Below are positions 48,858 to 56,522 of a DNA stretch of 64,000 bases, in pieces. Both the position numbers and the translations under genes were made by a program. The stretch comes from Allobosea sp. BK604 (GTDB taxonomy: Bacteria; Pseudomonadota; Alphaproteobacteria; Rhizobiales; Beijerinckiaceae), in assembly GCF_004341515.1 (NCBI RefSeq), contig NZ_SLZF01000008.1, positions 62,001 to 126,000 on the forward strand, in the 5' to 3' direction. Numbering within the stretch: position 1 is the first letter of the stretch; every line of letters starts with the position of its first letter. The notes under the pieces were generated by a model, which did not search any database, was not told the origin of the DNA, and saw only the letters and a program-made list of their open reading frames with translations.

Positions 48858-49516
48858 CACCGGAGCGCGGACGGCAACGAACCGCGTTTAGGTGGCGCCT
48901 CGTGCCGGAGCGATCCAGCGGCGACGACAGCGGCTTCGCGCCATCGCCGAATAAAAAGCCCGCCAGCATGACCTAGCGGGGCAGAGTCTCATGACGTGGG
49001 ACTGGCATCCCGTTCACCTAACGCTCGCCAACTAAACAGGTTTCAACATAAAAAGCCCGGCCCCCTTTCGGAGTGCCGGGCTTTGTGACCGTCGACGCAC
49101 AGAGGCGAACGGACGGTCGCTTTCGATCTCGGTGCTACCTCCGACCGGCGGCCGGTACATCCGCGGCTCGCAACGGTCGGCTGTAGGCTGGCGCTGGATG
49201 AGTGCCGGAAAACCAACGCGGGGCAGCGCAAAAGGTTCATTTGAGTCTGCCGCGGAAGCGCTAGTAGGCTCCGCCAGCGTGAACCGACGGAGCCTGGCCA
49301 GCATCAAAGGTGTTGCGACACGACCTTCGATCTACGAAGTGCAGGCGAGTTGGCAAGGAGGTCCTTACCAAAGGTTAGGCCGGCAAAAATAAATGCACCC
49401 TCGGAAAGACGAAATCTCCCTGAGCTCCCAACCGAATTGACGCCTTGTCCCCAAGGACAAGTGACTGCGCGGGGCGAGGACATCAAACTGCACTTGTAGC
49501 AAGCGTTGGAGCAGCA
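48858..49516. other. Gene-poor stretch with one hairpin
   Basis: About 660 bp. Open frames exist on both strands but have no coding look. The only structure I see is the hairpin at 49052-49085. Confidence 0.45.
49052..49085 (-). terminator. Hairpin terminator in gene-poor DNA
   Basis: AAAGCCCGGC and GCCGGGCTTT arms flank a CCCCTTTCGGAGT-type loop. On the minus strand a TTTTTA run follows, so it would end minus-strand transcription. No minus-strand gene feeding it is evident. Confidence 0.5.
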
Positions 49517-49759
49517 ATGATGGGCCCGGCCGCGGATCGAGGGCGATGCAGGCTGATGCTTCGCATGCCCGCGTGGCGTGCCGAGCCGCAGCAAATCACG
49601 ACTCCAGATTTCTTAGACGTCTGTGAAGCCTATGAGCTGATCTGGAATGCGATCGCCGCCTTTGACAAGGCAGGTGCAACGGAGAAGGTCGAGGAATTCA
49701 GAACCCTTGCCGAGTTCCTCGAGGGCGAGGCATTGCTGATCGCCCTCCATATCCACTGA
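49517..49759 (+). CDS. Small hypothetical protein
   Basis: An 80-aa frame. The last ~55 residues (TPDFLDVCEAYELIWNAIAAFDKAGATEKVEEFRTLAEFLEGEALLIALHIH) form a convincing amphipathic helical protein, while the first ~25 are Arg-rich and may not be translated. Later ATG codons at 49556 and 49565 are alternatives. No family is recognised. Confidence 0.45.
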   Translation: MMGPAADRGRCRLMLRMPAWRAEPQQITTPDFLDVCEAYELIWNAIAAFDKAGATEKVEEFRTLAEFLEGEALLIALHIH

Positions 49760-49945
49760 GAGACGTCGGGGCTCCACGGGCCTACGACACTAGACCACTT
49801 GCTTATTGATCCGTGGGAGCGCCTTGTGGAGGAGCGCGGCACACCTTCGCTTTATCCCTCCTGAGAGCTGTGCTTCGGAGTGAACCCAAGCGAGAACATT
49901 ATGTAAAGCGGACGGGGCAGGCTTATCCTGCGGGGCGGCTCCGAC

Positions 49946-50176
49946 GTGCCTTTGCAATACTGTTTCGCCTCGCTCAAAGATGGCGCTCGACGCTACGGAA
50001 CCCTTTTTGGCGATTTAAGCACCATGGACTGGGGAGAATTCGCGTATCAGCTCCGATATCACCCGGAGGGTGGCACCGAGTTCCCGGTGTTGATCACGAC
50101 CAGCGGCGACCGATATCTCACGTTTGTCAGCGATAACGTTCAATTGCCCCGCGACAGCGCGATATCGCATGGATGA
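49946..50176 (+). CDS. Small protein, paralogue of the gene at 62415-62768
   Basis: A 76-aa frame with GTG start. It is clearly related to the minus-strand gene at 62415-62768. Shared blocks are YC-x-A-x-LKD, GTLFGDLS, and LTFV with a nearby QL and AI. Upstream in the same frame the similarity continues (SGRGRLILR against SGQGRMILR), but an in-frame TAA stands directly after an ATG at 49901. So either translation starts later here, or this copy has lost its N-terminus. The function is unknown; the pattern suggests a small beta-rich domain. Confidence 0.5.
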   Translation: MPLQYCFASLKDGARRYGTLFGDLSTMDWGEFAYQLRYHPEGGTEFPVLITTSGDRYLTFVSDNVQLPRDSAISHG

Positions 50177-50301
50177 GGGACGAACAGACCGCCACGTCGC
50201 CCGACAAGCTGGATCCAACTACTCGGCTCAAAGGGAATGAAGTCGACGGAGCGGGAACGGCCGATGGAGAAATTCGTGCTGCCGGACCGAAAGGGCGGCT
50301 C

Positions 50302-50517
50302 ATGATGTCAAGTTCAATCCAGCGCGCGCGTGCCGCCGCGAAGCAAATGATTCGAAATACTGAAGAAGCTTGCGCCGCACTGACGCGAGCCGAGCGCCTG
50401 TCGGGCTGCACCGAGGCTTCGGCCGAGGAAATCGAATTGATCTCTCTCATGTTCGCGTTGGAGGTCTGGGACGCTCAGGAATGCTGGCGAGGAACCGCTT
50501 CACCGCGCCGACTTTGA
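50302..50517 (+). CDS. Small helical hypothetical protein
   Basis: A 71-aa frame starting at ATGATG, with MSSSIQRARAAAKQMIRNTEEACAALTRAERL and an acidic end part. Helical throughout; no family recognised. A longer start at 50173 is possible. Coding potential is moderate. Confidence 0.4.
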   Translation: MMSSSIQRARAAAKQMIRNTEEACAALTRAERLSGCTEASAEEIELISLMFALEVWDAQECWRGTASPRRL

Positions 50518-50865
50518 GCTGGATCAGTCTTGCTGCGAAGGTGTCGGAATTGAAGTGGCTATCCACGTCATATGTATTCGAGGCAAAAAAAGGCCGCATT
50601 ATTCCAATGGGCAAGGCAGTTCGTTATGTGACATCGGCAAACGGCCGAGCCGCCATTATTCCCAATGCGACCACCCGGAATGCACTGCCGTTGGCCGATT
50701 GCCTTCGTATCCTGTCATTACGCTACGGACGATCCGTGGCTTGCCCGGCATGACGTGCACGATCGATCGTGGACGGGAGGTCAAATTTGTGGACGATAAT
50801 AGTTCTAGATCGTCGAACTTGCGTGCTGATCACGCGCCGCCCCTAGCGCCGAATAGGAAAAGCAC
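50518..50865. other. Gap with no defensible gene
   Basis: About 350 bp with two overlapping plus-strand frames, of which neither can be preferred by eye. See the rejected list. Confidence 0.4.
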
Positions 50866-51072
50866 ATGCCGGACAGTATAGTGAGACTGAAGTTCGTCGA
50901 CCTCTTTGAAATGGCCTTGAGCATGGACCTTCTTGAGGGTGCCGTAATTAAGGGCCGCGTTTCAGACGGAAGCGAGATCGAGGTACAATTCTCTGCCCGA
51001 GCACTTGCCAAACTTGAGTCTTTCCTTGTGCACGCGAATGTCGAACAGGCAAAGCATCACTCGTCGCATTGA
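50866..51072 (+). CDS. Small protein, first of a tandem paralogous pair
   Basis: A 68-aa protein preceded by AGGAAA. The core SDGSEIEVQFSARALAKLESF is matched by the protein encoded at 51276-51491 (SGQIVNLHC...ALSKLEAF). No family is recognised. Both have a predicted beta-beta-alpha layout: two strands followed by a short helix. Confidence 0.55.
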   Translation: MPDSIVRLKFVDLFEMALSMDLLEGAVIKGRVSDGSEIEVQFSARALAKLESFLVHANVEQAKHHSSH

Positions 51073-51275
51073 GCCTGCAGACACGCGATCAACGAATCCC
51101 TGGCCTTCAGCTTGCTCGCCAATCGCGAGGTCGCGACCTGGCCGGAAGAAGGGCGCCACCGATGCAAGGCAGCCTTATGGTAGGAGGGTTTGCACCTCTG
51201 CCCCGGCACACATTCCGAGTTGGCGAGTTACGTCATGACATATGCGCGTTGCCCAACAGTGAGTGGGAGAGTCGT

Positions 51276-51491
51276 ATGGACCAGGGGGACATCGGGGTCG
51301 TCGACATCAGAGCCATGCGGATTGATCGTAATCCGGCCGAGTCCGCGTCCTTCCGCGTCGAGCTTACGAGCGGGCAGATCGTCAATTTGCACTGTTCGCC
51401 TCACGCGCTCTCGAAGTTGGAGGCCTTCGTTTCGCTGGCCGTTACAACCCACCTCAGAACGGCACAGCGCCATAAACCCGCCGCGCTCTAA
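51276..51491 (+). CDS. Small protein, second of a tandem paralogous pair
   Basis: A 71-aa protein with ATG at 51276 preceded by GGGAGA. It shares with its neighbour at 50866-51072 the end block (x-L-S-K-L-E-A-F) and the preceding strand pattern. A much longer frame upstream is open but not similar and lacks coding look. Function unknown. Confidence 0.55.
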   Translation: MDQGDIGVVDIRAMRIDRNPAESASFRVELTSGQIVNLHCSPHALSKLEAFVSLAVTTHLRTAQRHKPAAL

Positions 51492-51567
51492 CCGCGTCTC
51501 ATTGGATATGTTGTCGTTGGACGAACCATTTGACTTGCCGCATGTTGGGCTTCCATTAGGAGCCGCC

Positions 51568-51744
51568 ATGAGAACACCGGTGCCAGTGGCAACCATCTAT
51601 AACGACGACGAATGGCAGAGAGCTGCGAAGCGAATTGTTGAGCTAGGGCGTTGCAAGTTCGGATCGGTTGAGGAAGCAGAGAAACTCGCACTGACGAACG
51701 CGATTTCGGCCTGGTTGCTCCAAAAGCGCATTCGGCTGCGATAG
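51568..51744 (+). CDS. Very small hypothetical protein
   Basis: A 58-aa protein: MRTPVPVATIYNDDEWQRAA, then a helical KRIVELGRCKFGSVEEAEKLAL, then AISAWLLQKR. AGGAG lies five bases before the ATG, which supports it. No family recognised. Confidence 0.45.
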   Translation: MRTPVPVATIYNDDEWQRAAKRIVELGRCKFGSVEEAEKLALTNAISAWLLQKRIRLR

Positions 51745-51986
51745 CTCGGAGGCCCGGCCTGTTGGGGCTCGTAATCGTCGTCGCCAGTGCGAACGGTCGT
51801 TACGGATTCTGGCTTGCCATCACTTGCAATAGAACGGGCCCCTAGGTTCCGGCCTTCCAACTGGCCTCCCGCCCGGCATCTCCTTCGCAACCCCTCAAAC
51901 CGCGCGAGTCGCACCGCAAGGGCGGGCAGCCGCCACGCCTAGTCACCCAGCTACTACCTCCTTGCCGGGAGTGGCTTCACGGGCGC

Positions 51987-52241
51987 TTAGGGGGGTTCTA
52001 TCGATCGCTCGGCGTACGGTGGCACATCGACGAGCGTCCCGATCAGGCGAAGCAAGGCCTGCTGCTCGGGCCGGTCGCTCGGTCCCGAATTAAGAAACAC
52101 TCCGAGCTCGATATGGGACAAACGGCCGCCAGACGGGCCGTTGGGCTGATGAATCACAAATGCCGCGCCGCTGGTCGGTTCTCGACCCAAATACCAGCCG
52201 TCACCGTTCGGACTACGGTAAAGTTCACGTCGCTCCGTCAT
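51987..52241 (-). CDS. Conserved small hypothetical protein
   Basis: An 84-aa protein starting MTERRELYRSPNGDGWYLGRE, with FVIHQPNGPSGGRLSHIELGVFL and a helical QQALLRLIGTLVD end. I recall very similar unnamed proteins in Rhizobiales genomes, so the gene is likely real. GAGG precedes the start. Function unknown. Confidence 0.65.
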   Translation of the reverse strand: MTERRELYRSPNGDGWYLGREPTSGAAFVIHQPNGPSGGRLSHIELGVFLNSGPSDRPEQQALLRLIGTLVDVPPYAERSIEPP

Positions 52242-52268
52242 GGGTACCGTACCTCACAGGCGTTAGAC

Positions 52269-52553
52269 TCATCCTTTCTCTTCAAGGCGTAAACGATTGA
52301 ATGTTTCAGTTATCGGATTGTGCAGGCTACCCTGGCGAGCAGGCTTAGTGGATGTGCGGTTTCCACCTGCCCGCTCGATCTGGGCTTCACCTATCACTCG
52401 CTCCCGGTCGTCGCTGCCTTTCACGCGGTATTGGGGCTCGCCATCGGTGCGGGAGGGCAACAGGCGCGTGACGGCATAGAGTCCGACGGCAGCCTGATCG
52501 TAAAAGCCAAAAGCTAGGCTGACCTGATCTCCGACCGCGAATTGATGGATCAT
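52269..52553 (-). CDS. Small protein, paralogue of the gene at 60857-61087
   Basis: A 94-aa protein. Its first 60 residues (FAVGDQVSLAF, LLPSRTDGEPQYRVKG, RVIGEAQIE) match the 76-aa protein at 60857-61087 (YKAGDLVHLTH, VMPSRDNAEEQYRVRG, RAIGHHEIV). The pattern of short strands with G-D-x-V at the start suggests an SH3-like barrel. The start at 52553 is preceded by AAGGA; a longer frame is rejected. Function unknown. Confidence 0.6.
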   Translation of the reverse strand: MIHQFAVGDQVSLAFGFYDQAAVGLYAVTRLLPSRTDGEPQYRVKGSDDRERVIGEAQIERAGGNRTSTKPARQGSLHNPITETFNRLRLEEKG

Positions 52554-52802
52554 TTCAATATCCTTCGTGCCAGCCTCAGGAGCTGAACCCAACTTTAGCA
52601 CGTCACGACGCACTTCGGAGAAGAAAACGGCCCGCCCGCCGAAGCGAGACCGGGCCAAAATCTGAGGTCTCAAATCCAGGTGCGCCGCCAGGAGAGCGCG
52701 CGGTTTGAGCCGTTCGGAGATGGGGTGGGAACACCGAAGCAGTTCCCGACGCTCACCGGCGATGCTCTTGCAGCGTATCTGAGATCCGGGCGAAGCCAAA
52801 AG

Positions 52803-52840
52803 AAAAAGGCCAGCGTTACCCCCGAAGGGTGACGCCGGCC
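52803..52840 (-). terminator. Terminator-like hairpin
   Basis: GGCC-AGCGTTACCC pairs with GGGTGACGCC-GGCC around a CCGAA loop, and on the minus strand TTTTT follows. It would end a minus-strand transcript coming from the 52.85-53.1 kb region, where no protein gene is evident. Confidence 0.5.
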
Positions 52841-52944
52841 ATGGATTCTGAAATGTCGGCCCGGAGTAATCCCAGCCCTCCGAACCGCTACCTTACCAGT
52901 GGGACCGCTCCTGGATACAGACCTAGGTCGGGCTATTGGGCCGC

Positions 52945-53001
52945 GGAGTTGGCCGTTGGAGACTGGGAAACCGTACTGTGGGTTCGATTCCGCCGCTCTC
53001 C
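52945..53001 (+). pseudogene. tRNA-Ser-like relic lacking the anticodon arm
   Basis: The stretch begins GGAG and ends CTCTCC like a serine tRNA. It contains GGCCG near the 5' end, a variable-arm-like GGGAAACCGTAC, and a T-arm-like GTGGGTTCGATTC. The anticodon arm is missing and the T stem does not pair well, so it cannot be a working tRNA. It may be a decayed tRNA or an integration-site remnant. Confidence 0.3.
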
Positions 53002-53024
53002 TTCGAACCCATAATACGGTTTCC
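52966..53024. repeat. Inverted repeat with 22-bp arms
   Basis: Arms at 52966-52987 and 53003-53024 are reverse complements at 20 of 22 positions and are separated by 15 bp. Each arm resembles the variable-arm plus T-loop part of a tRNA-Ser (GGAAACCGTA...TGGGTTCGA). Confidence 0.8.
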
Positions 53025-53376
53025 TGATGCTCGCGCCAAAACCCGCGGCAACGGTCTGAAAGCGTCACTCGGCAACTCGCGCCACGAAAGCGCGTTGATC
53101 TCCGGAACGGCGCCGCAGGGAGCACTCAAATGTCAGAGCGTGATGTGGCTTTCATACAGGGTGGATCGCGGAAAACATATCGACCGGGGAGTTTCTGGAG
53201 GGTGGTGTGGACGCCCGTTTTGATGTGCTTGCTCGAAATGCTCTGAATACCCGAGAGGGAGATTCTTGAGGAGTTTCCTACCCTTGCGTTAAGGAAGGCG
53301 GAAGCTATTCAAGGCGCGGCAGATTACGAGCTTCGCCGACAGATTGACGATGCGGAGTGAGCGCCGCGAGCGACGA

Positions 53377-53481
53377 TTAGACCGGACTTGACGCAAGAGT
53401 TCTCGCCAAAAGGGCTGTTAGAGCCACCAGCCAATAGACGGCCAGCCAGAGCCAAGCATCGATATAGGTGCTTTGGAGCAT
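53377..53481 (-). CDS. Small single-pass membrane protein
   Basis: A 34-aa frame: MLQSTYIDAWLWLAVYWLVA, then LTALLARTLASSPV. One membrane helix spans about residues 9-27. GGAGG lies eight bases before the ATG, an excellent ribosome-binding site, which is the main reason to call it. No family recognised. Confidence 0.45.
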   Translation of the reverse strand: MLQSTYIDAWLWLAVYWLVALTALLARTLASSPV

Positions 53482-53646
53482 GGATCGTGCCTCCGCTGAT
53501 GAAGGCACAATCCCTGGATCTTTTGGGCGTTCCGCATTCAATAAAATGCCGCCTAATCGTGGTTAGCAAAGTGCAAACTAGGTTCGCGGGCGGAAGGCGT
53601 CTCGGGCTTAGGCGCAGCTTCGCATCGTGTAAGGGGAAGAGCATCG

Positions 53647-53865
53647 ATGGCAGACACCCGCATTGACCTCGCAATCGAGGCGGGGTCGAAGGCACTACAC
53701 GAGAATGCGCGCGAGAAGCGGCAATTCACTTGGGGGGAGTCGTCGGAGGAATGGCGCCTCGATCTGCGCGCCTTTGTTCGGCCGATCATCGAGGCCGCGG
53801 TTAGCGGGCATTGTCCGGCAGTTCGCCGTGGCGCGGCGCGACACCGCCGCTCACCACGACGATGA
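53647..53865 (+). CDS. Small hypothetical protein overlapping the truncated regulator
   Basis: A 72-aa frame. Residues 1-55 (MADTRIDLAIEAGSKALHEN...EEWRLDLRAFVRPIIEAAV) look like a real helical protein. The last ~16 residues run through the 3' end of the opposite-strand response regulator, so the reading end may have been changed by the same deletion that cut that gene. Confidence 0.4.
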   Translation: MADTRIDLAIEAGSKALHENAREKRQFTWGESSEEWRLDLRAFVRPIIEAAVSGHCPAVRRGAARHRRSPRR

Positions 53866-54103
53866 TCACCAACGGCCAGCCCAGCCGCACGGCATGCGCC
53901 AGCTTGACGCCATTCATTGAGCCGGGCATCTCGATATCGGTGAACAGGATCGCGACGTCATCGCGGGTTTTCAGGATGGCGATTGCCTCGTCCGCATTAT
54001 GGCCCGCCTCGATGGTATCAAATCCCGCATCCTCGATGAAGTCGACAGCGTCCATCCTGAGCAGGGGCTGATCTTCGACAACCAAAACGACCAGCTTCAG
54101 CAT
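53801..54103 (-). pseudogene. Truncated response-regulator receiver domain
   Basis: A 100-aa CheY-like receiver. LVVEDQPLLRMD carries the acidic pair, Asp56 in FTDIEMPG is the phosphoacceptor, and VSGG follows. It ends with PDNAR, just before the place where family members carry the conserved lysine (KPY) and the last helix. About 20 residues are missing, so the fold is incomplete and it is probably inactive. No histidine kinase is nearby. Confidence 0.75.
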
Positions 54104-54274
54104 GATCTACTTTCAGCGGTGATCCTTAGCCAACTGCTGCCGGCGCTTGTTGTTGCCGAAAACAGTAAAGAATTACTCCTTGGCGATTTGTTTGGTGCTG
54201 GGCTCGCCACAAGGGATTTGCGAGGAAGGGTTTCCCGTCCCGGAAGCCACCCGCGTCCCGATGACGAGACCGTC

Positions 54275-55375
54275 CTATTCGTCCTCAAGGAAGAAGCGGA
54301 TCATTTCGCGGGAAGCGTCCGGGCCGTCCGCATCGGCGAAACTGCCTGCGGGATTCCCGCCCGACCAGGCGTGGCCCCCGCCCTCGATCTGCCAAAGCTC
54401 CGCAACGGCGCGGCCGGAGGATGGAGCGATCACGGTGCGAACGACGCTTTTCCCACTGGTCCTGAGGTGAGATGTCAACTCTTGCAGACCGGTGTTTGAA
54501 CCTCGGGCCGCATTGAATACGCGTTCGCCGTTGGACGGATGAACCGTCACGTCGGCTGAACCGTGGAACACGATCTTGCGGTTGCGGGTCGCAGAATGGG
54601 CGGTGGCCGCCTTTGCATTCCCCTTCATAGCAGCGAACGCTGTCATGACGTCGCTCGCCGCTCCGTATGGCAGGCCGGAATGCACGCCCACGGCAGCGAA
54701 CACGTCCGGATAGGTAGCTGACAGAACCTCGGCCATCGCGCCTCCCGCGGAGAGGCCCGCGACATAGACCCTGTCACAGTCGATGGCGAACTCCTTCGCC
54801 AAGGCCTCCGCCATTCCGGCCAGGACCGCCGGCTCGCCGAAGCCCCGCTTCTGATGCCGTACATCGAACCAGTTCCAGCAACCCTGGGCATTAGCGCTTC
54901 TGGGCTGATGCGGATAAGCGACCACCAGTCCAAATTCGTCCGCCAACGCATTCATCCCCGTGCCACAGGCGAAGTCGTCAGGATCCTGCGTACAACCGTG
55001 CAGCATCAAGACGAGAGCCCGCTTCCGCCCCGTCGGAACGTTGGGAACGTGCAGTTTGTAGCCCAGCGAGCCCGCCGCATTGCGGAAAATGCGGGCGTTG
55101 GAATTCCGCCCACCCTCGAACGAGACGTGATCCTTGGAGGTGGTGGCACCTGGCGCGAACTGCGCGCGGTTGTCCTTAAGAGCCTTCAGAATCTCGCCCA
55201 ACCGGCGAGGCCGATCGAAAGGTCCGCTCGCAATGTCGGACCGGGTAGGTGGTTGCGTCGACATGAGGGCTCTTCCGGCGAGCCCGCGCTGAATCGCGGC
55301 TGTCGCCCCGGCGACATCGGACGATTTGAGCCGGGACATCGCATCCCCCAGGGTATTTCGAATGAATGGGGTCAT
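54275..55375 (-). CDS. PHB-depolymerase-family esterase
   Basis: A 366-aa alpha/beta hydrolase. VLMLHGCTQDPDDFA forms the oxyanion region, the nucleophile is Ser209 in GLSAGGAM, and the final His is in EGGGHAW. This matches the polyhydroxybutyrate depolymerase/acetylxylan-esterase type (Esterase_PHB). There is no signal peptide, so it is probably intracellular or works on small esters. AGGAAC precedes the start. It lies 14 bp downstream of the ribbon-helix-helix regulator on the same strand. Confidence 0.88.
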   Translation of the reverse strand: MTPFIRNTLGDAMSRLKSSDVAGATAAIQRGLAGRALMSTQPPTRSDIASGPFDRPRRLGEILKALKDNRAQFAPGATTSKDHVSFEGGRNSNARIFRNAAGSLGYKLHVPNVPTGRKRALVLMLHGCTQDPDDFACGTGMNALADEFGLVVAYPHQPRSANAQGCWNWFDVRHQKRGFGEPAVLAGMAEALAKEFAIDCDRVYVAGLSAGGAMAEVLSATYPDVFAAVGVHSGLPYGAASDVMTAFAAMKGNAKAATAHSATRNRKIVFHGSADVTVHPSNGERVFNAARGSNTGLQELTSHLRTSGKSVVRTVIAPSSGRAVAELWQIEGGGHAWSGGNPAGSFADADGPDASREMIRFFLEDE

Positions 55376-55388
55376 TGGAGTTCCTGAG

Positions 55389-55781
55389 CTATGCCAAACG
55401 ATCGGCCAGGGCGGCTTTGATCTCGGGCGTTGCGTGAAGCGAGCCGAGAACCGTCAGGGACACGATCGTCTCCTTGGCCAATTCCGGCGTGACGTCGGGG
55501 TCTATGATCGCCAGCCCCAGGACGCGGATCTCCAAGCGCTCACCCGCGGCCTTGACCGCTTCGAGATCGCGCCGGGTAAACGTCCGAAGGCCGAGTTCGA
55601 GAGAGAGCCTCGTCGTGGCCTGCGCCGCGATATCCGCATGGGTGGCAAGCTGGTTTCGCACCGCGGTGCGAATGAAATCGGATCGGTTCGAGTAGAAGCC
55701 GTCCCTGACGAGCAGGTCGATGCGACCGAGATCGACGAAGCCGAGATTGATCGTGAGCTTCTCGCTGTCAGGAGTTTTCAT
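55389..55781 (-). CDS. CopG-type ribbon-helix-helix regulator
   Basis: A 130-aa DNA-binding protein. INLGFVDLGRIDLLVRDGFYSNRSDFIRTAVRNQL is a typical ribbon-helix-helix domain, followed by a ~85-residue helical C-terminal part. The exact start is uncertain: an ATG four codons earlier (55793) lies inside the palindrome at 55788-55821. That palindrome is a likely operator, so autoregulation is inferred. It probably also controls the esterase downstream. Confidence 0.8.
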   Translation of the reverse strand: MKTPDSEKLTINLGFVDLGRIDLLVRDGFYSNRSDFIRTAVRNQLATHADIAAQATTRLSLELGLRTFTRRDLEAVKAAGERLEIRVLGLAIIDPDVTPELAKETIVSLTVLGSLHATPEIKAALADRLA

Positions 55782-55787
55782 TTTATC

Positions 55788-55821
55788 ATCCATATACCAT
55801 CCAATTGGATGGTATATGGAT
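55788..55821. promoter_or_regulatory. Perfect 34-bp palindrome, likely operator
   Basis: The centre is CCATCCAATTGGATGG, and the perfect symmetry continues outward through TATA-type bases on both sides to 17 bp per arm. It covers the start region of the ribbon-helix-helix gene. Such symmetry at this place fits a dimer-of-dimers operator that blocks the gene's own expression. Confidence 0.75.
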
Positions 55822-55859
55822 ATCGACCGGCAGAAAACAAGGGGCAGCACAAGCTGAGC

Positions 55860-56516
55860 TCATCCCCCGGAGAGCAGCGAAGCGCCGACATTGATGCCGA
55901 AAGCCAAGATGCTGGTGTTGAAGAAGAACGAGAGGATGGAATGGGCCAGGACGACGATCCTGACCTGGCGCGTGATAACGCCGATGTCGGAGGTCTGCGA
56001 GGTGCAGCCTATCGTGTAGGAGAAATAGAGAAAATCGACGTAGGTAGGCTCCTCTTCGCCGGGAAAATCTAGGCCGCCCTTGCCGCCATCGCCGCCGTAG
56101 AAGTCGTATGCGTAGTGCAACGTGAAGCACGCGTGCACCAGCGTCCATGAGCAGAGGATCGTGACCGCGCCAAGGGCGAGGTGAAGCCCTTTTTCGTCAG
56201 GCGATAAGGCTTTCAGGCCGGCGAGCTGAATGCCGATGGCAACGACGCTCGCCGCCGCGGCCAGACAGGCGATCATGAGAATCGCGAGCGCGCCCTCATC
56301 CTGTTCGCCGGCTCGCGCCTTTATCTGCTCGACGTCCTCGCCGAAGATCATCGTGGCCAGCAATCCGAGATAGAGGATTGCGCCGGCATCCCACGCGACC
56401 AGCAGCCGTGTCGTCCAATGCCACCCGCTCGGCAGCAGGATCGCGAGGAACACAATCGCCCCGAGCGCTATCAAAAGGCGTGGTCGGACAAGGAGGGATC
56501 TCGGAAGCAGCTTCAT
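55860..56516 (-). CDS. DUF1345 membrane protein
   Basis: A 218-aa inner-membrane protein with about five membrane segments. It matches DUF1345: LVAWDAGAILYLGL, HYAYDFYGG, DFLYFSYTIGCTSQTSDIGV, HSILSFFFNTSILAFGINV. The FSYTIG...SDIG segment recalls ion-channel pores, but no transport role is proven. It follows the FAD oxidoreductase gene after 6 bp and is likely co-transcribed with it. Confidence 0.88.
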   Translation of the reverse strand: MKLLPRSLLVRPRLLIALGAIVFLAILLPSGWHWTTRLLVAWDAGAILYLGLLATMIFGEDVEQIKARAGEQDEGALAILMIACLAAAASVVAIGIQLAGLKALSPDEKGLHLALGAVTILCSWTLVHACFTLHYAYDFYGGDGGKGGLDFPGEEEPTYVDFLYFSYTIGCTSQTSDIGVITRQVRIVVLAHSILSFFFNTSILAFGINVGASLLSGG

Positions 56517-56522
56517 CGGGTC

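Larger units (their letters stand above)
52554..53376. other. 820-bp gene-poor stretch with terminator-like hairpin and tRNA-like relic
   Basis: No credible gene was found. It contains the hairpin at 52803-52840, the tRNA-Ser-like sequence at 52945-53001, and the inverted repeat at 52966-53024. A short frame at 53130-53246 (38 codons) has no support. Confidence 0.5.

Noticed and set aside
50370..50881. Two overlapping plus-strand frames (50370-50753 and 50555-50881), the second with many Cys and His.
   Set aside because: Neither has a clear start or family pattern, and they cannot both be real; evidence is too thin to call either.
53130..53246. A 38-codon frame after the inverted repeat.
   Set aside because: No ribosome-binding site and no recognisable sequence.
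53388..53666. A 92-codon plus-strand frame opposite the small membrane peptide.
   Set aside because: No ribosome-binding site, mixed basic composition, no motif; the opposite strand has a better-supported small gene.
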